Shown: piece after piece, positions 15,782 through 24,800 of the stretch | Numbering within the stretch: the first letter of the stretch is position 1 | Layout: every line of letters begins with the position of its first letter | Origin: Burkholderiales bacterium | GTDB taxonomy: Bacteria; Pseudomonadota; Gammaproteobacteria; Burkholderiales; Ga0077523 | Reading direction: 5' to 3' | Assembly (NCBI GenBank): GCA_019747905.1 | Contig: JAIEQG010000010.1 | Location: 1 to 59,555, forward strand | DNA: 59,555 bases | Made by a program: the position numbers and the translations under genes | The notes under the pieces: generated by a model | Databases searched by the model: none | What the model saw: the letters and a program-made list of their open reading frames with translations, nothing else | Told to the model about the DNA's origin: nothing

Positions 15782-16198
15782 TCAGCTCAGGTGGTTGCTG
15801 ACGAGCTTCGTGAGCTCGAACATCGTGACCTGCTTCTTGCCGCCGAACACTGCCTTCAGCTTGTCGTCGGCGTTGATGTTGCGCTTGTTCTTCGCGTCCT
15901 GCAGGCCGTGCTTCTTGATGTAGTCCCAGATCTTCTTGGTGACTTCGGTACGCGGCACGGCCTTTTCGCCGATGACCGCGGCGAGGATCGCGCTGGGCGT
16001 GAGCGGCTTCATGAACGCCGCATTCGGGGTGCGCTTGGCGGGTTTCTTGGCGGGAGCCTTCTTGGCCGGCGCTGCTTTCTTGGCCGGCGCTGCCTTCTTG
16101 GCCGCGGGCTTCTTGGCGGGGGCCGCCTTCTTCGCGGCGGGCTTCTTCGCTGCCTTGGCAGCGGGTTTCTTGGCAGCGGGTTTCTTGGCTACGGCCAT
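15782..16198 (-). CDS. Histone H1-like SWIB/MDM2 domain protein
   Basis: The 138-residue protein joins two parts. Residues 1-60 are tandem Lys/Ala/Pro repeats (KKPAAKKAAPAKK) like eukaryotic histone H1 tails and bacterial HctB-type nucleoid proteins. Residues 62-138 are a SWIB domain (MKPLTPSAILAAVIG, then DYIKKHGLQDAKNKRNINAD and KQVTMFELTKLVSNHL), a fold known from eukaryotic chromatin remodelling factors. The combination occurs in betaproteobacteria and chlamydiae and is thought to bind DNA. The ATG at 16198 follows GGAGG; the repeats may vary in number between strains. Confidence 0.9.
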   Translation of the reverse strand: MAVAKKPAAKKPAAKAAKKPAAKKAAPAKKPAAKKAAPAKKAAPAKKAPAKKPAKRTPNAAFMKPLTPSAILAAVIGEKAVPRTEVTKKIWDYIKKHGLQDAKNKRNINADDKLKAVFGGKKQVTMFELTKLVSNHLS

Positions 16199-16510
16199 TG
16201 ATGCCTCCAGTAGAGTTTTTGTGCGGTGGTGAAAGTGAGGGAACTCGGACGACGGAAATCTTGTGTCCCGTAGCATTTCTTCTCAGAGGGGACGCGCGCT
16301 GGAGAATGCACAATTCGCCCGAATATGACAAGGGCCTTGCGGTACATTTTCACTCGGAGAGAAGCACTTTTTCCGCATATGCGCGACAGCATGATCGGCG
16401 CGTCGCGCGATGCGCGCGATCGCTGGTCGCGCCGATGATCGAGCGATCGAGCAATGCATGTCGCCGCACAGAGACAGGATTCGCAGGGCGAAGCGCTATA
16501 GCGCGCTGCG
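16199..16510. other. Intergenic region with a long inverted repeat
   Basis: This 312-base gap between the SWIB gene and msrA holds no gene. It contains a hairpin at 16394-16436: outer arms ATCGGCGCG / CGCGCCGAT enclose a second perfect stem, TCGCGCG / CGCGCGA, at 16403-16419. Nearer the SWIB start, a possible minus-strand promoter is TTGTCA (16326-16331) with a weak CATTCT 17 bases on. The hairpin lacks a T-run on either strand. Confidence 0.5.
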
Positions 16511-17071
16511 TCACGCTCGCTGCTTCATGCGGTCGCCGAACTCCTTGCGGAACTTCGCCACCTTCGGCGCGACCACCACCTGGCAGTAGGGCTGGTGGCC
16601 GTTTCGCGCGAAGTAATCCTGGTGGTAGGCCTCGGCCTCGTGGAACGTGGCGGCCGGCGTCACCTCGGTGACGATCGGATCGCGCCAGACCTTGCGCGCC
16701 GCGAGGTCTGCTATCACCTCCTCGGCGATGCGCTTCTGCTCCGGGGTGTGGTGGAAGATCGCCGAGCGGTATTGCGTGCCGACGTCGTTACCCTGCCGAT
16801 TCGGCGTGGTCGGATCGTGGATGGTGAAGAACACGTCGAGCAGGTCGCGGAAGGAAAGCTCGGCCGGGTCGAACTCGATCCGCACCACCTCGGCGTGTCC
16901 GGTGTCTCCTTCGCACACGTCGCGGTAGGTCGGGCGCGCCGTGTGGCCGCCCATGTACCCGGAAACCACCCGCTCGACGCCGCGCAGGCCCAGATACACC
17001 GCCTCCAGGCACCAGAAGCAGCCGCCTGCGAGAGTTGCCACCTCCAGTCCGCCGGATGATTTCGTAGCCAT
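16511..17071 (-). CDS. msrA: Peptide-methionine (S)-S-oxide reductase
   Basis: The 186-residue enzyme reduces methionine-S-sulfoxide in oxidised proteins, using thioredoxin. The active-site motif GGCFWCLEA is at residues 16-24 with the catalytic Cys, and the family segments VVSGYMGG, YRDVCEGDTGHAE, IHDPTTPNRQGNDVGTQYRS and AYHQDYF are all present. The C-terminus is short, with no extra MsrB domain. It lies 39 bases after the glycosyltransferase gene on the same strand and may share its transcript. Confidence 0.96.
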   Translation of the reverse strand: MATKSSGGLEVATLAGGCFWCLEAVYLGLRGVERVVSGYMGGHTARPTYRDVCEGDTGHAEVVRIEFDPAELSFRDLLDVFFTIHDPTTPNRQGNDVGTQYRSAIFHHTPEQKRIAEEVIADLAARKVWRDPIVTEVTPAATFHEAEAYHQDYFARNGHQPYCQVVVAPKVAKFRKEFGDRMKQRA

Positions 17072-17110
17072 TCTGCACCGTCCCCCCGCTGCTCGCGTCG
17101 CCCGCGCGAC

Positions 17111-18322
17111 TCACTGCATGGGAGCATCGTACTGCGCTTCGCGTTCCCCTGCGATGCCGAGCGCGCGTCGGTGGGTGTCGGCAACTTCGGCATACAGCGC
17201 GGCCATGCGTCGGGCGAGTGCATCGGCGTGCCACTCGCGCACGTAGGCACGCGCCTCCAGCGCCAGCCGGGCGCGCAGCGCAGGGTCCCCCACCAGTCGC
17301 TCGATCGCTTCGGCAAAGGATTGCTCGTCATCGTCGGGCACCAGCGCCCCGCGGCGCGGCCCGACGATGTCGCGCGTGCCCATGACGGCGGTGGAGACGA
17401 CCGGCAGGCCGACCGCCATCGCCTCGAGGAGGACCAGGCCCTGGGTTTCCGTGCGCGATGCGAACACGAAGGCATCCGCGGCGGCATAGCAATCGAGCAA
17501 CGTGGTGCGCCGATCGAGGTAGCCGACGAAATGCACGCTGCGGCGCAGGCCCAGGCGATCGGTCAGGCGCTCGAGCCGCGGCCGTGCCGGACCCTCGCCG
17601 GCGATGACCAGTACGGCCGACGGTATCCTGCGGCGCACCCGTTCGAGCGCGCCCAGCAGGAATTCGATGTTCTTCTCGTGTGCCACGCGCCCGACGAAGA
17701 GCAGCATCGGCGTCCCGGCATCGATGCCGAGCCCGGACCGGAACCGCGCGCCATCGCCGCCGGCGAAGTCGGCGAGCGGAATTCCGGTCGGCAGCACGTG
17801 CATCGCGGTGCGCACCCCGTAGCCCGCGAGCACATCGCGCATCGCCGTCGACGGCACGACCAGCGCATCGACGCCGTTACCCTGGGTGCGCGAGAAGCGC
17901 CGTGCCGCCGCCCGCAACCAGCGCCGCGGCAGGAACGGTACGTAGTGGAACAGGTACTCCTCGAAGAACGTGTGATAGGTCTCGACCACCGGCACGCCGA
18001 AGCGCCGCGCCAGTTCGAGGCCGAGGTAGTGGGCCACGAAGGGGGTCTGGACGTGCACGAGATCGAAGCTTTCACGCTCGAGGCGGCCGGCGGCGGCGCG
18101 GATCGCGCGCGCATGCATGCGTCGGTCTTCGGGATCGAGCGGCAGGTAGCTCGACGGGATGCGCACGATACCCGGCTCGTCCGGATAGGCGGCCGGATAG
18201 GCCGGTGCGACCAGATGGATCTCGTGACCAAGCGCCGCGAGCTCGCGTCGGAACGTCTGTATCGACGTGGACACCCCGTTCACCCGGGGAAAGTACACGT
18301 CGGAAATCATGAGGATTTTCAT
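17111..18322 (-). CDS. GT4-family glycosyltransferase
   Basis: The 403-residue protein has the two Rossmann domains of a GT-B enzyme. The N-terminal part has SDVYFPRVNGVSTSIQTF, HLVAPAYPAAYP and VHVQTPFVAHYLG; the C-terminal donor site has FVGRVAHEKNIEFLL, VIAGEGPARPRLE and the ExFGxxxLE-like SRTETQGLVLLEAMAVGLPVV. It resembles bacterial alpha-mannosyl- or glucosyl-transferases that make glycolipids. It is divergent from dtd with a 98-base gap. The acceptor is unknown. Confidence 0.9.
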   Translation of the reverse strand: MKILMISDVYFPRVNGVSTSIQTFRRELAALGHEIHLVAPAYPAAYPDEPGIVRIPSSYLPLDPEDRRMHARAIRAAAGRLERESFDLVHVQTPFVAHYLGLELARRFGVPVVETYHTFFEEYLFHYVPFLPRRWLRAAARRFSRTQGNGVDALVVPSTAMRDVLAGYGVRTAMHVLPTGIPLADFAGGDGARFRSGLGIDAGTPMLLFVGRVAHEKNIEFLLGALERVRRRIPSAVLVIAGEGPARPRLERLTDRLGLRRSVHFVGYLDRRTTLLDCYAAADAFVFASRTETQGLVLLEAMAVGLPVVSTAVMGTRDIVGPRRGALVPDDDEQSFAEAIERLVGDPALRARLALEARAYVREWHADALARRMAALYAEVADTHRRALGIAGEREAQYDAPMQ

Positions 18323-18420
18323 CGCCAGCGCGGATAGTGGGCGGTCCTCGTGACCGTCGTGTGACAGTCGGCATGGGACGCTCGATTACACTGGTGGCCC
18401 CATCCCGGACTTCGAGGCCG

Positions 18421-18876
18421 ATGCTTGCCCTGTTGCAGCGCGTTACCAACGCCCGCGTGGAAGTCGGGGATCGCAATGTCGGGGCGATCGGGCACGGCCT
18501 CCTGGTACTGATCTGTGCCGAGCCCGACGACACGGAAGACGGCGTGAGCCGTCTGGTGGATCGCCTGCTCGCCCTGCGCGTGTTCGCCGATGCCGATGGC
18601 AGGATGAACCTCGATCTGAGAGCGGTCGGCGGCGGTCTGCTGCTGGTGCCCCAGTTCACCCTCGCCGCCGAGACCCGGAAGGGCACGCGCCCCGGGTTCT
18701 CCCGTGCTGCGCCGCCGGAGCTCGGCCGCCGTTGGTTCGACCGCGTGCTGGCGCTGGCCCGAGAACGGCATGCCCCGGTGGCCGCGGGAGAGTTCGGTGC
18801 ACACATGGCCGTGACCCTGACCAACGACGGCCCGGTCACACTCTGGCTCACCTCCGCGCCGGGCACCGAGCGATGA
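18421..18876 (+). CDS. dtd: D-aminoacyl-tRNA deacylase
   Basis: The 151-residue enzyme removes D-amino acids wrongly attached to tRNA. It shows QRVTNARVEVGDRNVGAIG at the N-terminus, LLALRVFADADGRMNL, the active-site segment QFTLAAETRKGTRPGF and the C-terminal Gly-cisPro motif NDGPVT. The Ser of the usual SQFTLAAD motif is Pro here. The start at 18421 gives the standard family length. It is probably a single-gene unit, divergent from the glycosyltransferase. Confidence 0.93.
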   Translation: MLALLQRVTNARVEVGDRNVGAIGHGLLVLICAEPDDTEDGVSRLVDRLLALRVFADADGRMNLDLRAVGGGLLLVPQFTLAAETRKGTRPGFSRAAPPELGRRWFDRVLALARERHAPVAAGEFGAHMAVTLTNDGPVTLWLTSAPGTER

Positions 18877-18930
18877 TGCAAACCCTGCCGCCACCATCAA
18901 TTATTCCGCCGGCGGACCGAAGTTAACTGG

Positions 18931-21642
18931 ATGCGGAATGGACCAGACGGTCCGTGCCGCCCGCAGTCCGTGCTTGACTCACACTTGGCCGATACCGCCG
19001 ACCGCTACGACGCCCGACTCCTGCACGCCGCCTTGCTGGCCGGTGGCGTGGGCATCTGGCAATGGGAGCCCGAAACCGGCCGATTCCAGATCTCGCCCCA
19101 TGTGGAATCCCTGCTGGGCCTGGTCCCGGGGCGCTTTGCGGGTACGCGGGAGGCATTCGTCGCGCTGCTGCATCCTGTGGACCAGAAGCGTTTCGTCCAG
19201 ACCCTGGAGGCCTCTGCGCACGGCGGCACACCGGTGTTGCTGGAGTTCCGCGTCAACTCGGACGCCGGTCAGGTACGCTGGTTCAACGCGCGCGGCGAGG
19301 CGGTACGCGACAACGCTACCGGCGCCACTCATTTCCTCGGGACGATCCAGGAAATCGCGGCCGCCATCGTGGCCGAGCGGCGCATGCGGCGGCAGCAGGC
19401 GGCGCTGCTCGAACTGGTCACGCACGACTGGTTGCGCGACGCGCCATTGGCCGACGCGCTGGCCCGCCTGTGCGTCACGGCGGCGCAAACGCTGGAAGTA
19501 TCGCGCGTCGGCATCTGGCTGTACGACGCTGCCGGCCAGGCGATGCATTGCCTCGAGTTGTACGACCGCGACCGCAACGAACACTCGAGCGGTGCACGCC
19601 TCGAGGAAGCACGCTACCCGCGCTATTTCGCCATGCTGCGCGAGAACCGCGCGGCGGGCATCACCGACGCGGTGGGCGACCCGCGCAGTGCCGAACTCGC
19701 GCGCGACTATCTCGAACCGCTCGGCATAGCGTCGATGCTCGACGCGCCGATCCGCCGCAGCGGCGGCACGGCGGGTGTGATCTGCCACGAACACGTCGGG
19801 CCGCAGCGCACTTTCACCCTGGACGAGCAGAACTTCGCCGCCTCCGTGGCCGACGTGGTCGGCGGCCTGCTGGAAGCCGATGAACGCCGCCGCATGGAGA
19901 CCTTGCTGCGGGCGAGCGAGGAGCGCTATCGCGCCTTCATCGAGCACAGCACCGAGGCGATCTGGCGCGCCGACTTCGCGCGACCAATCCCGACCGACCT
20001 CCCACGCGCGACGCTGCTCGATCGCGTCGAGTCCGAAGCCCTGCTCGCCGAATGCAACGCGGCCATGGCGCAACTGCTGGGCTACGCCGACCCGCAGGCC
20101 ATCGTCGGCCTGCCCCTGGCCGAGCTGGCCGGCGAGCGGCGTTCGCGCATCGCCGTCGGCGCCTGGATCGACGCGGGATTCCGTCTGCGCGATCTCGAGA
20201 TCGCGACCAAGACCAAGGACGGCATGCCGATCTGGTTCGCGGTTTCGATGATCGCCGTGATCGAGCAGGGCGCGATCGTGCGCATCTGGGGCATGTGGCG
20301 CGACGTGACCGACCGGCGTCTCGCGCTCGACGCGCTCGAACACCAGACCCTGCACGACTCGCTCACCGGTCTGCCCAACCGGAAGTGGCTCGCCCGCGAG
20401 CTCGCGGCGGAACTCGCCCGCGCATCGCAGGACGGCCGGCAGCTCGCGCTGATGCTGATCGACCTCGATCACTTCAAGGAGGTCAACGACACGCTGGGCC
20501 ACTATGCGGGCGATCAATTGCTGCGCGCCGTCGGGCCGCGCTTCGCCGCACGGCTCGGCGAGTGCGACGGCGCGCTGGTACGCCTCGGCGGCGACGAGTT
20601 CGCCGTGCTTGCGCGACGCCTGCCGCAGGCCCGCGATGCCGAGGCCATCGCCATCCGGCTGCTGGAGGAGATCCGCCAGCCCTTCATGGTGGAAGGCGCG
20701 CGCCTCGAGATCGGTGCCAGCATCGGCATCGCACTCTATCCGCAGAACGGCGAGGACGTGTCGACGCTGCTGAAACGCGCGGACGTCGCGATGTACGTGG
20801 CGAAGAAGCACGGGCGCGGCTACGGTCTCTATCGCGCGGAGGATGACCGCCATTCGCCGCGGCGCCTCGAGCTGCTGTCCGAACTCGGTGCGGCAATCCG
20901 CAACGGCGAGCTGACACTGCACTATCAGCCCAAGGTGCATTTCGCCACCGGCACGGTCGCGGGCATCGAGGCGCTGGTGCGCTGGCCGCATCCGCGTCAC
21001 GGCATGGTGCCGCCCGACGAATTCGTGCGGCTGGCGGAGATGGGCGATCTCATCACGCCGCTCACCTCCTGGGTGATCGGTGCTGCGATCACCCAGTGGA
21101 CGCAATGGTCCGCTACCGGCTTCAGCCCACGGCTCGCGGTCAACCTTTCGGCCCGCAACCTGATCGACGAGCTGACACTGCTCGACCTGCGCGAACTGAT
21201 CGAGCGGCACGCGTTTCCGCCCGAGCGCCTCGAACTCGAGATCACCGAGAGCGCGTTCCTGGTGGACCCGGAGCGTGCCCTGGGCGTCCTGCGGCAGATG
21301 GAAGCGGTAGGGGTCAAGCTCGCGATCGACGATTTCGGCACCGGCTTCTCGTCGCTTTCCTACCTGCGCCAGATGCCCATCCACGCGCTCAAGATCGACA
21401 AGTCGTTCGTGCTGCGGATGAGCGAGAGCTCGGCCGATCGCGCGATCGTGAATTCGACCATCAATCTCGCGCACAACCTCGGACTTACCGTGGTGGCGGA
21501 AGGCATCGAAACCGAAGCGGCAGCCAGTACTTTGCAGGCGATGGGATGCGACCAGGGCCAGGGGTACTGGATCGCCCGGCCGATGCCGGCAGAGGCCATT
21601 CCCCAGTGGTGCGCCGGGGCGCGGTGGCGCTGCGTCGACTAG
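18931..21642 (+). CDS. PAS-GAF-PAS-GGDEF-EAL cyclic-di-GMP signalling protein
   Basis: This 903-residue soluble protein has a PAS domain at about 30-150, a GAF domain at about 165-320 and a second PAS at about 325-465. A diguanylate cyclase domain with intact GGDEF at 553-557 follows, then a phosphodiesterase domain with EAL at 680-682 and the conserved DDFGTGFSSLSYL loop. Both catalytic motifs are present, so it could make and degrade cyclic-di-GMP depending on the input sensed by PAS and GAF. No RxxD inhibitory site precedes GGDEF. It lies 189 bases upstream of the giant surface protein gene on the same strand, and probably controls that system. Confidence 0.93.
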   Translation: MRNGPDGPCRPQSVLDSHLADTADRYDARLLHAALLAGGVGIWQWEPETGRFQISPHVESLLGLVPGRFAGTREAFVALLHPVDQKRFVQTLEASAHGGTPVLLEFRVNSDAGQVRWFNARGEAVRDNATGATHFLGTIQEIAAAIVAERRMRRQQAALLELVTHDWLRDAPLADALARLCVTAAQTLEVSRVGIWLYDAAGQAMHCLELYDRDRNEHSSGARLEEARYPRYFAMLRENRAAGITDAVGDPRSAELARDYLEPLGIASMLDAPIRRSGGTAGVICHEHVGPQRTFTLDEQNFAASVADVVGGLLEADERRRMETLLRASEERYRAFIEHSTEAIWRADFARPIPTDLPRATLLDRVESEALLAECNAAMAQLLGYADPQAIVGLPLAELAGERRSRIAVGAWIDAGFRLRDLEIATKTKDGMPIWFAVSMIAVIEQGAIVRIWGMWRDVTDRRLALDALEHQTLHDSLTGLPNRKWLARELAAELARASQDGRQLALMLIDLDHFKEVNDTLGHYAGDQLLRAVGPRFAARLGECDGALVRLGGDEFAVLARRLPQARDAEAIAIRLLEEIRQPFMVEGARLEIGASIGIALYPQNGEDVSTLLKRADVAMYVAKKHGRGYGLYRAEDDRHSPRRLELLSELGAAIRNGELTLHYQPKVHFATGTVAGIEALVRWPHPRHGMVPPDEFVRLAEMGDLITPLTSWVIGAAITQWTQWSATGFSPRLAVNLSARNLIDELTLLDLRELIERHAFPPERLELEITESAFLVDPERALGVLRQMEAVGVKLAIDDFGTGFSSLSYLRQMPIHALKIDKSFVLRMSESSADRAIVNSTINLAHNLGLTVVAEGIETEAAASTLQAMGCDQGQGYWIARPMPAEAIPQWCAGARWRCVD

Positions 21643-21810
21643 CCTCGCGAAGGGCCTGAAGCGCACAACGCTGCGGACGAGGCGCAAGTCCCTGCACCCA
21701 GGGTGTGGCCTTGCCTAGCGCGGCGGCCCAGGTTTCCGCCGCGGCAAGTGCCTCCTTTACCCACCCGCCACCGCCTGTTTCACTGATAAAAATCGCGCTC
21801 GAATCTTGCT

Positions 21811-21866
21811 GACGGGGAGGGCATCGCTCCGGTGAGGACCGGACGGAGTCCGTGCCCAACCCCGTC
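21811..21866 (+). promoter_or_regulatory. Long leader hairpin ending just before the giant-protein start
   Basis: GACGGGG (21811-21817) pairs with CCCCGTC (21860-21866), and GGGCA (21819-21823) with TGCCC (21853-21857). The interior can form TCCGG / CCGGA or CGGAC / GTCCG. The hairpin buries the only good ribosome site (GGGGAGG, 21814-21820) and an in-frame GTG at 21832. The ATG at 21871 follows 4 bases later. It may be a translational switch or RNA element. It does not match the cyclic-di-GMP-I aptamer core. Confidence 0.5.
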
Positions 21867-21870
21867 TTGC

Positions 21871-24800
21871 ATGTTCAAGTCGCTGAATTCTAGAGCAAAC
21901 CCGGCAACTCGACCGCTCTTCGAAGCGCTCGAGCCGCGGTGGCTCCTTTCGGCGGACCTACCCGGGCTGGCAGTCCCCATCGACGGCACGCACGTGACGG
22001 ACGTCGCGGCTCAGCATGCTGTCGAACTATCGGCAGCAACGCGGCACGAAATCGTCTTCGTGGATGGCGGCGTTCCCGACGTAGACACCCTCGTCGCAGC
22101 CATGCAGGCAGAGCCCGGCGAACGCCAGCTCGAAGTGGTGGTGCTCGATCCGAATGCCGATGGCATCGCGCAGGTCACCGCCGAGCTCGCCAGACGGCAC
22201 GGGCTCGATGCGATTCACCTGATCGGCCACGGTGCGGACGGCAGCATCCGTCTGGGCACCAGTCTCCTCGACGCGGGGGAGGCGAGCCGGCGTGCCGCCA
22301 CGCTGGTGCGCTGGCACAACGCACTGAAGCCCGACGCCGACATCCTGCTCTACGGCTGCCGCAGTGCCTACGGCATCGGCGGGGAACGCCTGCTCGCGAC
22401 CCTGGCCGACCTCACCGGCGCCGACGTGGCGGGCAGCACCGATGCCACCGGCGCCGAAGATCTCGGCGGCAACTGGGTGCTGGAGCGGCAGACCGGCCGG
22501 GTCGAAGCTGCCCTGGCACTGTCGCTGCGGACGCAGCAGCGTTACGCGGCCATCTTCGATGCTGCAGCCGGCGGCGGCGAGACCCGGGCCAACAGCAGCA
22601 CGGCCAATACGCAGTCGCTGCAACCGGGATCGCAAAAACAGGTCGCGGTGGCGCTGGACGGCAGCTACGTGGTGGTATGGGCGAGCGATCACGCCTCGGC
22701 GGGGAACAGTGAAATCTACGCCCGGCGATTCAACGCCAACGGCACGGCCGCTACCGGCGAGATCCAGGTGAACACGACCACCAGCGGCACTCAGAACACC
22801 CCCGCGGTCGCATGCGACGCGAGCGGCAATTTCGTGGTGATGTGGCAGGGTGCCGATGCGAGCGGTACCGGCACATTCGCACGGCGCTTCGCCGCCGACG
22901 GCACGGCGCTGGCCGCCCAGTTCCAGGTGAACACCACGACCGCGGGAGATCAGCGCGAAGGCGCCATCGCCATGACGGCGGACGGCAGGTTCGTCATCGG
23001 CTGGTCGAGCGAAGGGGGGCAGGACGGCAGCGGCTCCGGCGCCTACGTGCGCCTCTACAACGCTGCCGGAACGGCGCAGACCGGCGAGGTCCGGGTCAAC
23101 TCCACGACCGCCGGCAACCAGTACATGGACAGCCTCGCGATGACCTCGGACGGAGGTTTCATCGCGGTGGGCAGCGGCGAGAACATCGACGGCAGCGGCA
23201 TGGGCGCGTTCTATCGCCGGTTCGACAGCAGCGGTGCGGCCATCGATGCTTCGCAGATCACCGCGAGTACGACCACGAGCGGCGACCAGTCATATGTCTC
23301 GATCGGGACCGCGCCAGACGATCGCTTCACCATCTCGTGGAGCAGCGCGGGGCAGGACGGCAGCGGTGTCGGCGTCTACGTCCAACGGTTCAACGCCGAC
23401 GGCACCCGGTTGGGCAGCGAGTTCCGAGCCAACAGCACGACCGCCAACGACCAGCACCGCTCCTCGGTCGCCATGGACGTGGATGGCCGCATCGTGGTCG
23501 CCTGGGACAGCGCGAGCCAGGACGGCAGCGGGTTGGGCGTCTACCGTCGCGAGTTCAACTGGGATGGCAGCTCGAACGGTTCCGAGACCCGCGTCAACAC
23601 GACGACCACCAACAATCAGACCAACGCATCGGTTGCGATGAACGCGCTCGGGCAGTACGTCGTGGCATGGTCGGGGGAAGGTACCGGCGATACCTCCGGC
23701 GTGTTCGTCCAGCGCTACTCCGCCGCGTTGGTGGTCGACACCACGAGCGACGTGGCCGACGGCACCACCACCTCCATCGCCGCACTGCTCGCGAACCGCG
23801 GCGCCGACAGCCGCATCTCGCTGCGCGAAGCGATCCTCGCGACCAACAACACGGCGAACGTCGGCGGCGCCGATCGCATCTTCTTCAACATCTCGGGCAG
23901 TGGACCACACACGATCACGGTCGCGGCCGGTGGTCTCCCCACCATCACCGGGGCCGTCGACATCGACGCGACCTCGGAACCGAACTACGTCTCCACGCCG
24001 GTTGTGGTCCTGACCAGCGTGGCCTCCGGAGGATCGAGCGGTCTGGTCCTCGACACCGGCAGCTCGGGCAGCACCATTCGTGGCCTCGCCATCAACGGCT
24101 TCGACCTGAGCGGGATCCGCATCCTCAATTCCTCGAACAACACGGTGGCCGGCAACTTCCTCGGCACCAACGCCGCCGGGACGGCCGCGGTCGCCAACCA
24201 GGTGGGGGTCTACATCACCGGCGGCTCCAGCAACAACGTGATCGGCGGCGCGACGGTCGCGGACCGCAACGTGATTTCCGGCAGCGACGTGGACGGCGTG
24301 CAGATCTTCGGTGCCGGCACCAGCGGCAACCTGGTCCGCGGCAACATCATCGGCCTCGACGTCACCGGCACCGTCGACCTGGGCAACACCAACCAGGGGG
24401 TGGCGATCTTCAATGGCGCCACCAACAACTGGATCGGCGGCACCGGCACAGGTGAAGGCAACGTCGTCTCCGGCAACGGCGGTGACGGCGTGATCGTCAA
24501 CACCAACACGTCCACCGGCAACCGCATCCTCGGCAACAGCATCTACGCCAACGACGGGCTCGGGATCGATCACGCGAACGACGGCGTCACGGCGAACAAC
24601 GGTGCCACCGGCGGCGCTCCCAACCAGGGGATGGACAGCCCGGTGATCACCCGGGCCATCGTGAACGGCGGCACGTTCATCGTGGAAGGCTATGTCGGCA
24701 ACACGGCGAGCTCGGCGACATTCGCCAACGCACGCGTCGAGTTCTTCCGCGCCGCAGCGGATCCGAGCGGCTCGGGGGAAGGCCGGACCTACCTCGGCGC

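Noticed and set aside
21781..21871. Cyclic-di-GMP riboswitch before the giant gene
   Set aside because: The hairpin is strong, but the conserved aptamer core (GCACAGGGCAAACC and GGGACGCAAAGCC) is absent.
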